NCBI RefSeq assembly: GCF_026250525.1
Contig: NZ_CP111044.1
Location: 372,001 to 436,000 of the forward strand
DNA length: 64,000 nucleotides
Direction: 5' to 3'
Origin: Chondrinema litorale
GTDB lineage: Bacteria > Bacteroidota > Bacteroidia > Cytophagales > Flammeovirgaceae
The position numbers and the translations under genes were made by a program. Each line of letters starts with the position of its first letter. Position 1 is the first letter of the stretch. Positions 50,057 to 60,038 of this stretch are shown one piece after another. The notes beneath the pieces were generated by a model, which did no database searches, was not told where the DNA came from, and worked only from the letters and a program-made list of their open reading frames with translations.

Positions 50057-50968
50057 TTATTTTTTAGAGCCGATATCGAAACCAAGACCCACTGCCAATG
50101 TATTTGATTTACCCAAATTATAATCTGAGTGTAGATATACAGGTCCAAGATTTAAAGCTACACCTGCTGTAAACCTAAGCGAGGTGCTTTTTTTCAATTC
50201 AATATCAATAATCTCGTCTACATCACCAGATCTATATGTATAAGAAATATCTAATGACGAACCTTCGTAGCCAGGGCCACCATATATAGTAAGTGGACCA
50301 AATTTTTTACTTCCTTGTAAGGCAATGAGGTGAGTCTTTGCTTCAAGCAAATTTTCGAGCTTTACATTTTGCCAATAAAAAGCTATTGCAACATCTAAAG
50401 GTAAAATATCAATATATTGATTTACATTATGTCTTATTCCTAAACCAAGCAAGTTTAAATCTCCAATGTCATCACTTAGGTCTGAAGCAAAATATCTTAG
50501 TGATACTTCTGTTCCAAACAGGCCTCCAACACTTATTTGTGGTACAGCTAACGGCAAAGACCTCATTCCAAGGCCACCCGGAAAATTATATACAGTTCCA
50601 TCTTCATTTTCTATAGAAGAGCCTTCTGTACTACCAAAAATAGTAGGTGCATCTACAGTAGATACTGGCCTAAAATCTCCATCTGTTGTTGCACTAAATG
50701 TTTTATACTTATCTTTAATTATGGCTGTCATCGCAGTTAAGCCGATAGATACTCGAAGCCTCTTTTCAGGAATTTTAGCTGAGTGTATAAACCCACTATT
50801 TAAATTTCCACCCAAAGCATAAACCATAGGTTGCATATAGCCTGAGCCATTTTCAGAAGTGTATTTTTGCAAGAAATCTTCAATATTTTGAGCTGAGGCT
50901 AAATGAGTTAAAAAAAAAGAACTAGCCAGTAGTAAGTTAAATAGTATAACCTTAGTTTTTTTTGTCAT
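50057..50968 (-). CDS. outer-membrane beta-barrel protein, DUF6588-like
   Basis: 303 residues with a signal peptide (VILFNLLLASSFFLTHLASA, then QNIEDFLQKY). The rest shows alternating strands typical of an outer-membrane barrel: SIGLTAMTAIIKDKY, EVSLRYFASDL, VAIAFYWQNVKLE, RFTAGVALNLGPVYLHSDY, and a C-terminal strand ending in a charged residue. The start EDFLQKYTSENGSGYMQPM matches what I recall of DUF6588 proteins of Bacteroidota. It is the first gene of a two-gene unit with the downstream lipoprotein. The function is unknown. Confidence 0.75.
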   Translation of the reverse strand: MTKKTKVILFNLLLASSFFLTHLASAQNIEDFLQKYTSENGSGYMQPMVYALGGNLNSGFIHSAKIPEKRLRVSIGLTAMTAIIKDKYKTFSATTDGDFRPVSTVDAPTIFGSTEGSSIENEDGTVYNFPGGLGMRSLPLAVPQISVGGLFGTEVSLRYFASDLSDDIGDLNLLGLGIRHNVNQYIDILPLDVAIAFYWQNVKLENLLEAKTHLIALQGSKKFGPLTIYGGPGYEGSSLDISYTYRSGDVDEIIDIELKKSTSLRFTAGVALNLGPVYLHSDYNLGKSNTLAVGLGFDIGSKK

Positions 50969-51044
50969 ATTAAATTAGTTACATGTATTATTTATTAGGT
51001 TTAAATGCGACCTATTATTTTTTTAATGGATGCACTCTAATTTC

Positions 51045-51069
51045 AGTGGAATTTTATGTGAATTCCACT
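51045..51069. terminator. 9-bp hairpin downstream of the LytTR regulator
   Basis: agtggaatt (51045-51053) pairs with aattccact (51061-51069) across a 7-nt loop. It lies between the start of the DUF6588-like gene and the end of the LytTR gene, both on the minus strand. It could terminate the kinase-regulator unit. Confidence 0.35.
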
Positions 51070-51244
51070 ATTGAGATACCTCCAAAACCCATATGGATTT
51101 TAGAATTTCTTTTCAGACAAAAAACGTGAAAGAGATAATTATTCATTTATTTTTTGTCGTAGACGTCAAAAGATTGGCGTAAACAACAATTTTGTAGGAA
51201 ATTAAAATTAATTTGCTTTAAAGGAAGCAGGAAAAATTTACAAA

Positions 51245-52003
51245 TTAATCTAGAAATGGAGATAAATGTTTTATAAATGCTTCTTTATAAGCCCTCCCAA
51301 TAGGCACTTGAAATCCTCCCACATGCACCTCATTTTTAGATAAATCTACTTGTGAAATTTTATTCTTATTGATTATAAAAGAGCGATGTATTCTTATGAA
51401 ATGATTACTTATTAATTTATCTTCTAATTTTGTTAGCGTTATTCTGGTTTCTATAACTTTATTGCCCACACTAATTAAGCATATTTTATCTTTTGATTCA
51501 ATACATAAAACCTCATTCAATTTTATTTTTATAAGCTTTTTATTCGTCTTCACAAACAACTCTTCCTTAATAAATTGGTCGTCAAACCAACCTTTATATG
51601 AGGTATCATCTTGAGTATTACTACTTCTTTTAGAAAATTTATAAATAGCTAAATCTATAGCGTTCTGTAAAGTTTCTTTATCATAAGGTTTTAAAATATA
51701 TGCATATGGATCGGTCAGTTTTGCTCTTTCAAATGTGTCTTTATCTCGATACGAAGTAATAAATATAGTGGGAATAGCCTTTTTATTTTGCAACTGTTCT
51801 ACCATTTGAACACCATCCAAATCTCCTGATAAATGAATGTCTACTAATAATAAGTCTGGTTGTGTATCATTAATCATTTCAATCGCTTTTTCAGCGTCTT
51901 TAGATATTCCTGCTAAATCATAACCCATCTCAGACAAATACATTTCTAGTCGGTTAGCATGAATAAAATCATCTTCTATTATAAATACTTTCACTCTTGA
52001 CAT
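51245..52003 (-). CDS. LytTR-type response regulator
   Basis: 252 residues. Receiver domain 1-125: VFIIEDDFIHANRLEMYL, acceptor Asp in DLLLVDIHLSGDLDG, FITSYRDKDTF, and the Lys in AYILKPYDKETLQNAI. After a linker, the LytTR domain (about 150-252) has ELFVKTNKKLIKIKLNEVLCI, then FIRIHRSFIINKNKIS and VPIGRAYKEAFIKHL. Only 14 bases separate it from the upstream TPR histidine kinase on the same strand, so they form a two-component pair. Confidence 0.94.
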   Translation of the reverse strand: MSRVKVFIIEDDFIHANRLEMYLSEMGYDLAGISKDAEKAIEMINDTQPDLLLVDIHLSGDLDGVQMVEQLQNKKAIPTIFITSYRDKDTFERAKLTDPYAYILKPYDKETLQNAIDLAIYKFSKRSSNTQDDTSYKGWFDDQFIKEELFVKTNKKLIKIKLNEVLCIESKDKICLISVGNKVIETRITLTKLEDKLISNHFIRIHRSFIINKNKISQVDLSKNEVHVGGFQVPIGRAYKEAFIKHLSPFLD

Positions 52004-52017
52004 CGTCTGTTAATCTT

Positions 52018-54042
52018 TTAGTTTTCATTAAAATATCGGCTGAGTAATGTAATAGAGAAGACACTTCCGTGGTTTGGTGTGCTTTTTACATCTATTTTTC
52101 CATGATTCATACGTACAAAATCATCTACAAGAGCGAGTCCAAGACCTGTTCCTTTTTCAGAACATGTTCCTAGTGTGCTTTTATCTTCATCTAGTACAAA
52201 AAGCTTTTGTATTTTCTCATCTTCTATTCCAATACCATTATCAATTACATCAATTCTAACTTCTTCTTTTTTACTTACAGTTAATAAATCGATAGAACCT
52301 CCATTTTTAGTGAATTTAATACTGTTATTAATCAGATTTCTCAAAATTGTACAGAGCATATCCTTATCGGCATATACATGAACTTCTTTAGAAATTTCTG
52401 CATTAAGATTAATATCTTTAGAGGCAGCCATATCTTTAAAATAATATAAACTTTCGTCTACTAATGGTTTAAGCGCCAAACGCTGTGCATTATATGGCAT
52501 TGACCCTTCTTGACTCAATGCCCACTTTAACAAGTTATCTAGAAGTGTATTTACTTTTAGCGCAGATTCTTCTACCTGTAACGCAATTTGATGGAGGTTA
52601 TCAAGCTTTCCTTTTTTAATATTGTAACATAATAACCCAGAAATTCCCTGCAATGCCGTTAAGGGCCCACGTAAATCATGTGCTATAATTCCGAAAAACC
52701 TGTTCTTGGTTTTGTTTAGCTCGCTTAACTCTGATTTCTGTTCTAACAATAATAAGTTTTGCCTGTTTTTTTGCTGATAGGCTCTAAATAATAAAAAGGC
52801 TAAAATGAATAGTATAATAAAGGCAAGAATAGATACAGTAACTAAAATGTTTTTTTGTTTTATAGTTTCACTTTGCTGTTCAGATTTGGCTTTTAATAGA
52901 GCATTTTCAGCATCTTTCTTTACTATTTGATATTTTGTTTCAATATCTGAAATTATTAATTCTTTATCTTTATTAAATAACGAGTCTTTTACCAGTGTAT
53001 ATTGCTTATAGTATGTGAGTGCTTGTGTTGGTTTATTCCACGCTTGATGTATTTCTGTAAGTGTTTGATAAATACTTAATACCCTGTTTCTGTCCCCTAC
53101 TGCTTTGGCAATTGTTAAACTTTTTTGTGCCAAAGAAGATGCCTTCTCTAAATTGTTTAATTTCATGTAAATCTTTGCCAACCTTTCAGTAGTATAAGCA
53201 ATTCCCTTTTCACTATTTAAGCCCGCTTTTAACTCTAAAGATTTTTCAAGATACATTATCGCTTTTTGCACCTCACCTTTATCGTCATATAACTCTCCTA
53301 AATTGTTATAATCAATAGCTAATCCATAATCGTTGTTGTTTTTTTTATCTACTTCTATTGTTTGCATTCTAAATGCTAATGCTTTATCAAAATCGCCTTT
53401 TATTCTAAAAATAATTTCTATATTATTTAATGAATTAGAGATATCATCTAAATTATTTATTTCATGCGCTCTTTCTAGTGCTTTAAAATAATATTCTAAT
53501 GCTTTATCGTATTGTTTTTCATATCGATAAACTTGCCCAATACTATTTAAAGTAGATGATGTATTTACTCCATCTAAATCAGATTTCATTTTTAATGCTT
53601 TAAAATAGTATTTAAGAGCAGTGGGATAATCGGCTTTTGCTAAATAAACATATCCAAAATTGTGTGTGGTATAAGCCTCACTTTTACGATTATTTGTATT
53701 TTTAAATATTGTAATGGCTTTCTTATATAAGTCCAATGCACTCTCATGCATACCAGAATGGGCATAAACTGAACCTAAATCATCGTAGGCTGCCCCTAAT
53801 TGATCTCTATGGCCTATTTCATTAGCATATGCTATTGCTTGGTTTCCATATAAAACTGCACTATCAAAATTTAGAGTACCATTATAATAACACAAATCTC
53901 TTAATACTCTTACTTTTTCTTCTCCGGTTACATTTGGCAAACTTTTCTTTAAACTGTCAATTTTTAATTGAATTTGAGCTGGACTAGATTTGGATATTAG
54001 CAATAAAATAGAAAAAATAAGAAGAGTTACTTTTTTTTGCAT
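52018..54042 (-). CDS. histidine kinase with periplasmic TPR sensor
   Basis: 674 residues. A signal peptide (LLIFSILLLISKSSPAQ) is followed by about seven tetratricopeptide repeats (YDDLGSVYAHSGMHESALDLY, YFKALERAHEINNLDDISNSL and others) in residues 40-375, placed in the periplasm. One membrane helix lies near 405-425 (ILVTVSILAFIILFILAFLLF). The cytoplasmic kinase has the acceptor His near 451 in RFFGIIAHDLRGPLTAL, N box RNLINNSIKFTKNGG, DNGIGIEDEKI and KGTGLGLALVDDF. It lies 14 bases upstream of its LytTR partner. TPR sensor kinases are common in this phylum and their signals are generally unknown. Confidence 0.94.
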   Translation of the reverse strand: MQKKVTLLIFSILLLISKSSPAQIQLKIDSLKKSLPNVTGEEKVRVLRDLCYYNGTLNFDSAVLYGNQAIAYANEIGHRDQLGAAYDDLGSVYAHSGMHESALDLYKKAITIFKNTNNRKSEAYTTHNFGYVYLAKADYPTALKYYFKALKMKSDLDGVNTSSTLNSIGQVYRYEKQYDKALEYYFKALERAHEINNLDDISNSLNNIEIIFRIKGDFDKALAFRMQTIEVDKKNNNDYGLAIDYNNLGELYDDKGEVQKAIMYLEKSLELKAGLNSEKGIAYTTERLAKIYMKLNNLEKASSLAQKSLTIAKAVGDRNRVLSIYQTLTEIHQAWNKPTQALTYYKQYTLVKDSLFNKDKELIISDIETKYQIVKKDAENALLKAKSEQQSETIKQKNILVTVSILAFIILFILAFLLFRAYQQKNRQNLLLLEQKSELSELNKTKNRFFGIIAHDLRGPLTALQGISGLLCYNIKKGKLDNLHQIALQVEESALKVNTLLDNLLKWALSQEGSMPYNAQRLALKPLVDESLYYFKDMAASKDINLNAEISKEVHVYADKDMLCTILRNLINNSIKFTKNGGSIDLLTVSKKEEVRIDVIDNGIGIEDEKIQKLFVLDEDKSTLGTCSEKGTGLGLALVDDFVRMNHGKIDVKSTPNHGSVFSITLLSRYFNEN

Positions 54043-54425
54043 TTCAGTAAGTTAGCGTGACTTTATGGTATGTTCTATTGGATTAAACCGTATCTATTTT
54101 TAACACAAATTTCTTCGAAATTATATTGTTTTTGCCAATAAAAGCGGTTTTTGCTTAAAGTTTGCAAGAAATTGGTTACATGAAATACGAATCAATAATT
54201 AATAAAGCCAAAAGGCCATCTTAGTAAAATGAAGTTAAAACTAAGATTAATTGGCCCTTGTACTTTGTTGAAGGATACTATACTATTTTAAGAAATAGTA
54301 ATGTCAATGTTGGGGAAATCAAGTGAGAATAAAAGCACTTTTGAATTTAGATTAGTTTAAAAATGACTTTTACATACTCATGTTAATTTCGTTTGAAATA
54401 TTCTACATGAAGTATGCGATTAAAG
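54043..54425. other. intergenic with a weak hairpin
   Basis: About 380 bases between two minus-strand genes. atcttagt (54218-54225) and actaagat (54240-54247) pair perfectly and could belong to a terminator of the gliding-associated gene. No ORF or RNA gene. Confidence 0.3.
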
Positions 54426-57278
54426 CTATTTCTGTCCTTGTCCATCAATTATTTTCACCCAACCTTTCAGGTTGACTTCTTCATCGTCTTCATTTAGTCT
54501 GATGGTTTGGAGTTTTACATGGTAGTAGTAAATACCAGATGATAATTGGTCACCATCGTTATCTATACCTTCCCAATTGATATAGATATCATCATTACTT
54601 TCATACATTTTCTCTCCCCATCTATTAAAAACTGTAAATTCTACAGACTTAATAAACTTGATACATTTATATGGTCTGAAGACATCATTTACGCCATCAT
54701 CATTTGGTGTAAAAGCATTTGGTAGCTGATAGAATGGGCAGTTATCTACACAAACTATATTACTAAATGCACTTTCGTTGCCTGTACCATCTAATGCAGT
54801 TACTGCATAGCAGCCTGCTAATGAAGAAATATCATCGTGCAAATAGGTTAAGTTTAATACATTTTCTGCAATTAACTCAAACTCTCCATCTTCTCTAGCA
54901 GAATAATAAACATTGTAAGACTCAATCTCTTGATCGCAAGCAGTATTGGAGTCATTTTCCCACTCGAGGGTATTGGAGAAGAGTGTATCTGTTGGAGAAC
55001 AATCTACTGTTTGGTCATCCAGAATAATTTCGAAATCGTCGCAGTTAGGTGCAGTAACACTTAATATTGGTGGGCAAGGAGCTGTTGTATCCAAGATTAC
55101 CGCACAGGCTTCTTGAGACATATTCAAGAGTGAATCTCTAATGTCCGGATTATCATAAGTACCCACTGTTAAGACTTTATAGCAATACTCCGTTTTTTCT
55201 ACTAGCGTAAATCCGTCCTTATTACCATCATCTACATAAGTAAATCCATTGTTAGAGATGTTTACACTGTCAAACAAGATATATTCTCCTGAATTTAGTG
55301 GCTCTTCTCGGTAGATATAATGTTTAGGGAATTTACTGGATGCATTGCTCCAAGGTACATCTGCATCCCAAGTTAAGACTACCGATTCTAGTGCTGAGTT
55401 TGCTTCTAAAAAGACTGTAGATGCAGAGCTAGAAGTATCGGTTAATGCTCCATCTGAATAGAACTCAATTTTATAATTGTAAGGAAGCCTTTCTGTATCT
55501 AAACCTGTTTCGTCGAGGAATGTAGTATCATTTTCACTAAATGTTCCTAATTCTACTGTGTTTTCATCTCCTTCTAATCCATTATTTCTAAGTAGACTGT
55601 AAGTCCAAGGTTTTGGATATTGGTCTACATCAATGCCAATTGGTTTTGTCCAAGTAACATTTACTTTCCCATCGGTTCTAGACGTTTCAGTAACACTAGT
55701 TTCAATAATGTATGGAGCCAATTGCGGAATAAACACACAAGCTTCAATAGATGCATAACTCTCACCACCTTTAGGAGATGGGAAGCTGACATAAATTCTA
55801 TAGCAGTAGGTAACACCTCTTTCGAGTCCGAGTCCTTCGTTATCGTCAAAATAAGTAGTTTGGTCTACATCTACCTCAGCAATTTTCTCATAACCAGTGT
55901 AAGCAGGTAGACCAGTTTCACAATTGTCGGGTTCAAAATCAAAAGCACCTCTTCTTCTCCAGATAGTCATAGCTGCACCAGGAATGTTACAGATATAATC
56001 ATCCCAGTTAAGCTCTACAGAGTTAGAAATTAAATCTACATCTGCCACAAGATTTTCAGGAGCAGGGCCAACAACAGTAATTCGCCAAGTCTGAATATCC
56101 ACCAAGCTATAGCCATCTTCTGGCTCATCCCTTACTTTAAAAGTAGCTTGATAAGGTTCAGTTCTAATATCATCACAAGTTGTTTCCCAAGAGAATACAC
56201 CTTCTTCTTCACCATTAGGTGGTTGCAAGCCAGTTACCTCAAAAGTAGCCTGATTGGTATGGCCTCCACTATCAGGATCAGAGAATAAACCACCTTCTGC
56301 AGTGAGTGTTATATGGTCTGGATCAAGATCATAACCTTTAATAATAGCTTCTAAAGTAGTCCCAGCTACGATACAGGTATCGTTAGGAATTTCTAGCTCT
56401 GGCCTATCATTCGGGTTATCCACTACAATAATCTGCATATCTCGGTTTACAGCACCGATCTGTTGGCCATTTCGCCACTCATCTACATAAAAGGCCACAT
56501 TATATTCCCCTACTTCACCCGGTGCATCCCAAATGAGGTCACCATTAATCGGGTTTATGGAGAATGTTGGAGGCGTTTGCCCATCTTCTGTTTCGTAACT
56601 GTACTCATCTGGATAGCTGTATTGTACAACTTCTATTGGGTTGCCGTCTTCGTCTTTACCTTGCTTACAAACAGTAAGACGGTAAGAAAGGCTATCACCA
56701 TCAGCATCGTAAGCACCTGGGTTATGGATAAATTTCTGACCAACTGCTGCTAAATCTACCGGAGCGATTAAAAGAACTGGTGAAGAGTTTAAACCATAAG
56801 CAGGGTTAATGCTGAAAACAGATTCGATATAAAAAGCAGTATTACCAGAGTTAAACATGTTAGATACACTCGGGTTTCTGTTCTGCTCGTAGTAGCTTAC
56901 TTTGTAACCACCGGGGCTAGGGAAGGTATGCTCTACCTGATACATCAAGATTTCTGTAGCATCTCCTTGATTATCCACCACGCCATCAATAAATCCTAAA
57001 GAGATTGGCTCAACCATTACGGCTTCTGCAGAAGAATATCCGAACTCGAATGTACCAGGTTGTGGAGGAACACCACCATTATCTCTATACAAAAATACAG
57101 TAAAGCGATAAGTAAGACTTGTACTAGAAATTCTCTCTGCTGTTAAATCTCCTGCACGAATATGTGTAGCATGGACTAAACTTGGAATATTAGCTAAAAT
57201 AATTCCTAGTATGATAATTAAGACCTTTATTGCCCATTTATTTTGCGAAGTAAACTGGTTGGTAAGAATATGTTTCAA
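54426..57278 (-). CDS. large secreted protein with gliding-associated C-terminal domain
   Basis: 950 residues. It has an N-terminal signal segment (VLIIILGIILANIPSLVHA) and the typical start THIRAGDLTAERISSTSLTY. A long region of Ig-like and fibronectin-like modules follows (YDADGDSLSYRL near 190, PENLVADVDLISNSVELNWDDY near 410, TWTKPIG-type repeats up to about 770). The end is the gliding motility-associated C-terminal domain: LPNAFTPNDDGVNDVF, FNRWGEKMYES, WEGIDNDGDQLSSGIYYYHVKL, the type B sorting signal of type IX secretion. It should be a surface or extracellular adhesin-like protein. Confidence 0.92.
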   Translation of the reverse strand: MKHILTNQFTSQNKWAIKVLIIILGIILANIPSLVHATHIRAGDLTAERISSTSLTYRFTVFLYRDNGGVPPQPGTFEFGYSSAEAVMVEPISLGFIDGVVDNQGDATEILMYQVEHTFPSPGGYKVSYYEQNRNPSVSNMFNSGNTAFYIESVFSINPAYGLNSSPVLLIAPVDLAAVGQKFIHNPGAYDADGDSLSYRLTVCKQGKDEDGNPIEVVQYSYPDEYSYETEDGQTPPTFSINPINGDLIWDAPGEVGEYNVAFYVDEWRNGQQIGAVNRDMQIIVVDNPNDRPELEIPNDTCIVAGTTLEAIIKGYDLDPDHITLTAEGGLFSDPDSGGHTNQATFEVTGLQPPNGEEEGVFSWETTCDDIRTEPYQATFKVRDEPEDGYSLVDIQTWRITVVGPAPENLVADVDLISNSVELNWDDYICNIPGAAMTIWRRRGAFDFEPDNCETGLPAYTGYEKIAEVDVDQTTYFDDNEGLGLERGVTYCYRIYVSFPSPKGGESYASIEACVFIPQLAPYIIETSVTETSRTDGKVNVTWTKPIGIDVDQYPKPWTYSLLRNNGLEGDENTVELGTFSENDTTFLDETGLDTERLPYNYKIEFYSDGALTDTSSSASTVFLEANSALESVVLTWDADVPWSNASSKFPKHYIYREEPLNSGEYILFDSVNISNNGFTYVDDGNKDGFTLVEKTEYCYKVLTVGTYDNPDIRDSLLNMSQEACAVILDTTAPCPPILSVTAPNCDDFEIILDDQTVDCSPTDTLFSNTLEWENDSNTACDQEIESYNVYYSAREDGEFELIAENVLNLTYLHDDISSLAGCYAVTALDGTGNESAFSNIVCVDNCPFYQLPNAFTPNDDGVNDVFRPYKCIKFIKSVEFTVFNRWGEKMYESNDDIYINWEGIDNDGDQLSSGIYYYHVKLQTIRLNEDDEEVNLKGWVKIIDGQGQK

Positions 57279-57542
57279 TGTATAAAAGGTTAATCAAATT
57301 AATTTTTTATACAAGACATTTGTAATTGAAGTAAAGTTGGAATTCAAATAGTTACTTTTAGGTAATTTTATATTCATTTACTCTCTAACCTCACAATTAC
57401 TATTGTACGATGAATTCTTTAAGCAACAACAGATTTAACTCTTAAATTTTAGTCGTTACATTTAACATTATTGAGGTTGAATTCCATTTGTACATTGCAA
57501 AACCTTCTTAACATTCTCTCATCTCCATGCTACACTTAAACT

Positions 57543-58403
57543 TTACTTCATAATTAAAATAGGTAAATGCATATTCATTTTTAATAGTTGAAAAAGAGTA
57601 GTATTCATAATACTCGTTTCTTCAGGAATTGAGATAATATCTGTTTTTTCTTTTATGGCATATTCGTAGATACTTCTTGAAACTGACATATTAGCATGGA
57701 AATGAAATGCTATTTCAGGTATTTCTATCGATTCTAAATATTTCTTTTTATGTTTTTCCCACTCTGATTTAGCCTTTTTGAGTGTTTGTTCTTTCAAATC
57801 TTTAATTGGCAAGTAAGGGAAATACACATTGGAAATAGAAAATACATGTAAGCAATAAAGGCTTGCATGTATTTTCTCAGACAGTGCTTTACTTTTTATT
57901 AAGGTATTGGCTGATTTTTTTGTGAACTCAACTGGTACCAAAATATTTTCAAGCTGATGGAATGCATTTTCTGGAACTACCAGAATATCAGATAAACTAT
58001 TATTATACAAAACTCTTTCTATAATCAGACCTGAATCATCTACTGATGTTTTCTTGCCAAAAACTGTGAGATCGATATTTTCTACTTTCTGAATATTTTT
58101 AATCTCTTTTGCAGAATTATTCGATTCTGTAACAATAATTGAATATTCACTTTCAGAAAAATATTCTTTTACTTCTCCTTTTATCTTGTCTTCTAAAATA
58201 TCTACTAAAGGCTTATCTAATTTACTTAATATATCAGCACCATTTTCAGCATTATTAAACCAAATATTATGAAAGAAAACCAGGTGTTCTATATCAAATT
58301 TTTCTTTCAAAAAGACCAAATAGTTTATTAAAACACTATCTATATAGGTCATGTCTAGTGTTACCAGTATTCGTTTTTTTGTATATTCAGTAGATACTTT
58401 CAT
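57543..58403 (-). CDS. tandem universal stress protein
   Basis: 286 residues made of two UspA-type halves (starting KRILVTLDMTYIDSVLINYL and, near 150, ENILVPVEFTKKSANTLIKS). The ATP-type motif G-x2-G-x9-G-(S/T) is not visible in either half, so it may belong to the non-nucleotide-binding type. It overlaps the stop of the BCCT transporter gene by four bases (58400-58403), so the two are translationally coupled. This arrangement hints that it regulates the transporter under osmotic stress, which is inference. Confidence 0.85.
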   Translation of the reverse strand: MKVSTEYTKKRILVTLDMTYIDSVLINYLVFLKEKFDIEHLVFFHNIWFNNAENGADILSKLDKPLVDILEDKIKGEVKEYFSESEYSIIVTESNNSAKEIKNIQKVENIDLTVFGKKTSVDDSGLIIERVLYNNSLSDILVVPENAFHQLENILVPVEFTKKSANTLIKSKALSEKIHASLYCLHVFSISNVYFPYLPIKDLKEQTLKKAKSEWEKHKKKYLESIEIPEIAFHFHANMSVSRSIYEYAIKEKTDIISIPEETSIMNTTLFQLLKMNMHLPILIMK

Positions 58404-59971
58404 TTTTCAATAATTTTTCTAATTATTTCTTCATATGATGCTTTATCTTTTCTTTTTTCTTCTCGTTGTAGTCGTTCATATTCCTCTTTTAATCCTTTAT
58501 AGAGGCTATAGCACATAATTAACAAGATAACTGCAAAAGGAAGCCCTGTTGTTAGAGCAGCAGTTTGTAATGCTGCCAATCCTCCTCCAACAAGTAAGGT
58601 TGCAGCAACTCCTCCTTCTGATAAAGCCCAGAAAATTCTTTGTCCAACTGGTGCATCCAATTTGCCTCCACTAGTAATACTATCTATTACTAAAGAGCCT
58701 GAATCTGAAGACGTAACAAAGAAGCTAGTTACAAGTAAAATCCCCAGAATGTTAGTTATAAATGATAATGGGTATTCTTTAAGCATTACAAATAATGCAG
58801 TAGAAATATCATCTGAAACTGCATCAGCTACATTACCTATGTTATGGGTTTCTAAATAAAGTGCAGAACCTCCAAAAACAGACATCCATAAAAGGGTAAG
58901 TATTGATGGTACCAAAAGTACTCCAAGTACAAATTCTCTTATTGTTCTTCCTTTTGAGACTCTGGCTATAAACATTCCTACAAATGGAGACCAAGAAATC
59001 CACCACGCCCAGTATACCAAAGTCCAATTGCGTTGCCATTCGCCATCTGTATAAGTTCCAGCCCATGTTCCAATCTGAACTATTTTTTGGAAATAACCTC
59101 CTGTTGTTTGTATAAAACCGTTGAAAATAAATATAGTAGGCCCCAAAATTATCATTAATACTAAAAATATTAAGCCTAATCTGATATTTAGCTCACTTAA
59201 AACTCTAACTCCTTTATCTAGACCAAGTACAACCGAAGCTGTTGCAGCTAAAGTGATAATCCCTATCAAAATAACCTGCGTATTGGTTGTGTTTGGTATG
59301 TCAAATAGAAATGATAAACCTGATGCAATTTGTTGTACACCAAAGCCCAAAGAAGTAGCTAATCCAAATAACGTAGGTACTACACTTAAAATATCGATAA
59401 TATCTCCAAGAGGACCATGAATTTTATCTCCTAAAATTGGATAAAATACAGACCTAATTGAAAGTGGTAGTTTTTTACTAAAAGTGAAAAATGCCAATGC
59501 TAAACCTATTAAGGCATAAATTGCCCAAGCATGCAAGCCCCAATGTAAATAGGTGTAAACTAAAGCATTGTGTGCTCTAGCAGCTTCAGTATCTACTGGT
59601 ACTGGTGGCTCTATATAATTTGAAATAGGTTCAGCTACACTGAAAAATAATAAACCTATACCCATTCCAGCGGAAAATAACATAGCAAACCATGCAAAAA
59701 AGCTAAACTCAGTTTCGGTATCTTTACCTCCAAGTTTTAATTTACCAAACTTGCTAAAAGCAAAATAGAGCACAACTGCTAATAGTATGTTAATTGTAAG
59801 AATAAAAAACCAACCTGCATTTGTAGTTATATGACCTTGAATATTGCTAAAGATCTTTTCCATTGGTTTTCCTACTATCAGTGTAATACTGATAAAAAAT
59901 ATTATTAGTCCTGCAGATGTAAAGAATACTGGAGGATTAATATCAAAGTACTTATTCTTCTTTTTTTCCAA
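58400..59971 (-). CDS. BCCT-family betaine/carnitine/choline transporter
   Basis: 523 residues with 12 predicted membrane helices. The family signature is present: AMLFSAGMGIGLLFFSVAEP, HWGLHAWAIYALIGLALAFF, SVVPTLFGLATSLGFGVQQI, and the aromatic box WTLVYWAWWISWSPFVGMF near residue 320. The terminal extensions are short and no long C-terminal osmosensor is seen. BCCT carriers take up glycine betaine or similar trimethylammonium solutes with Na+ or H+. It is coupled by a four-base overlap to a downstream universal stress protein. The substrate cannot be decided from sequence by eye. Confidence 0.95.
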   Translation of the reverse strand: MEKKKNKYFDINPPVFFTSAGLIIFFISITLIVGKPMEKIFSNIQGHITTNAGWFFILTINILLAVVLYFAFSKFGKLKLGGKDTETEFSFFAWFAMLFSAGMGIGLLFFSVAEPISNYIEPPVPVDTEAARAHNALVYTYLHWGLHAWAIYALIGLALAFFTFSKKLPLSIRSVFYPILGDKIHGPLGDIIDILSVVPTLFGLATSLGFGVQQIASGLSFLFDIPNTTNTQVILIGIITLAATASVVLGLDKGVRVLSELNIRLGLIFLVLMIILGPTIFIFNGFIQTTGGYFQKIVQIGTWAGTYTDGEWQRNWTLVYWAWWISWSPFVGMFIARVSKGRTIREFVLGVLLVPSILTLLWMSVFGGSALYLETHNIGNVADAVSDDISTALFVMLKEYPLSFITNILGILLVTSFFVTSSDSGSLVIDSITSGGKLDAPVGQRIFWALSEGGVAATLLVGGGLAALQTAALTTGLPFAVILLIMCYSLYKGLKEEYERLQREEKRKDKASYEEIIRKIIEK

Positions 59972-60001
59972 AGTATTTTATTGTGATAGTTTATAAAAAA
60001 A

Positions 60002-60025
60002 GCCCTGAGAAAAAATTCTCAGGGC
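60002..60025 (-). terminator. rho-independent terminator of the SusCD operon
   Basis: A 10-bp perfect stem (gccctgagaa / ttctcagggc) with a 4-nt loop lies 13 bases past the SusD stop. Read on the minus strand it is followed by a run of seven T. This is a textbook intrinsic terminator between the SusCD operon and the BCCT gene. Confidence 0.9.
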
Positions 60026-60038
60026 ACTAAATTTCTGG

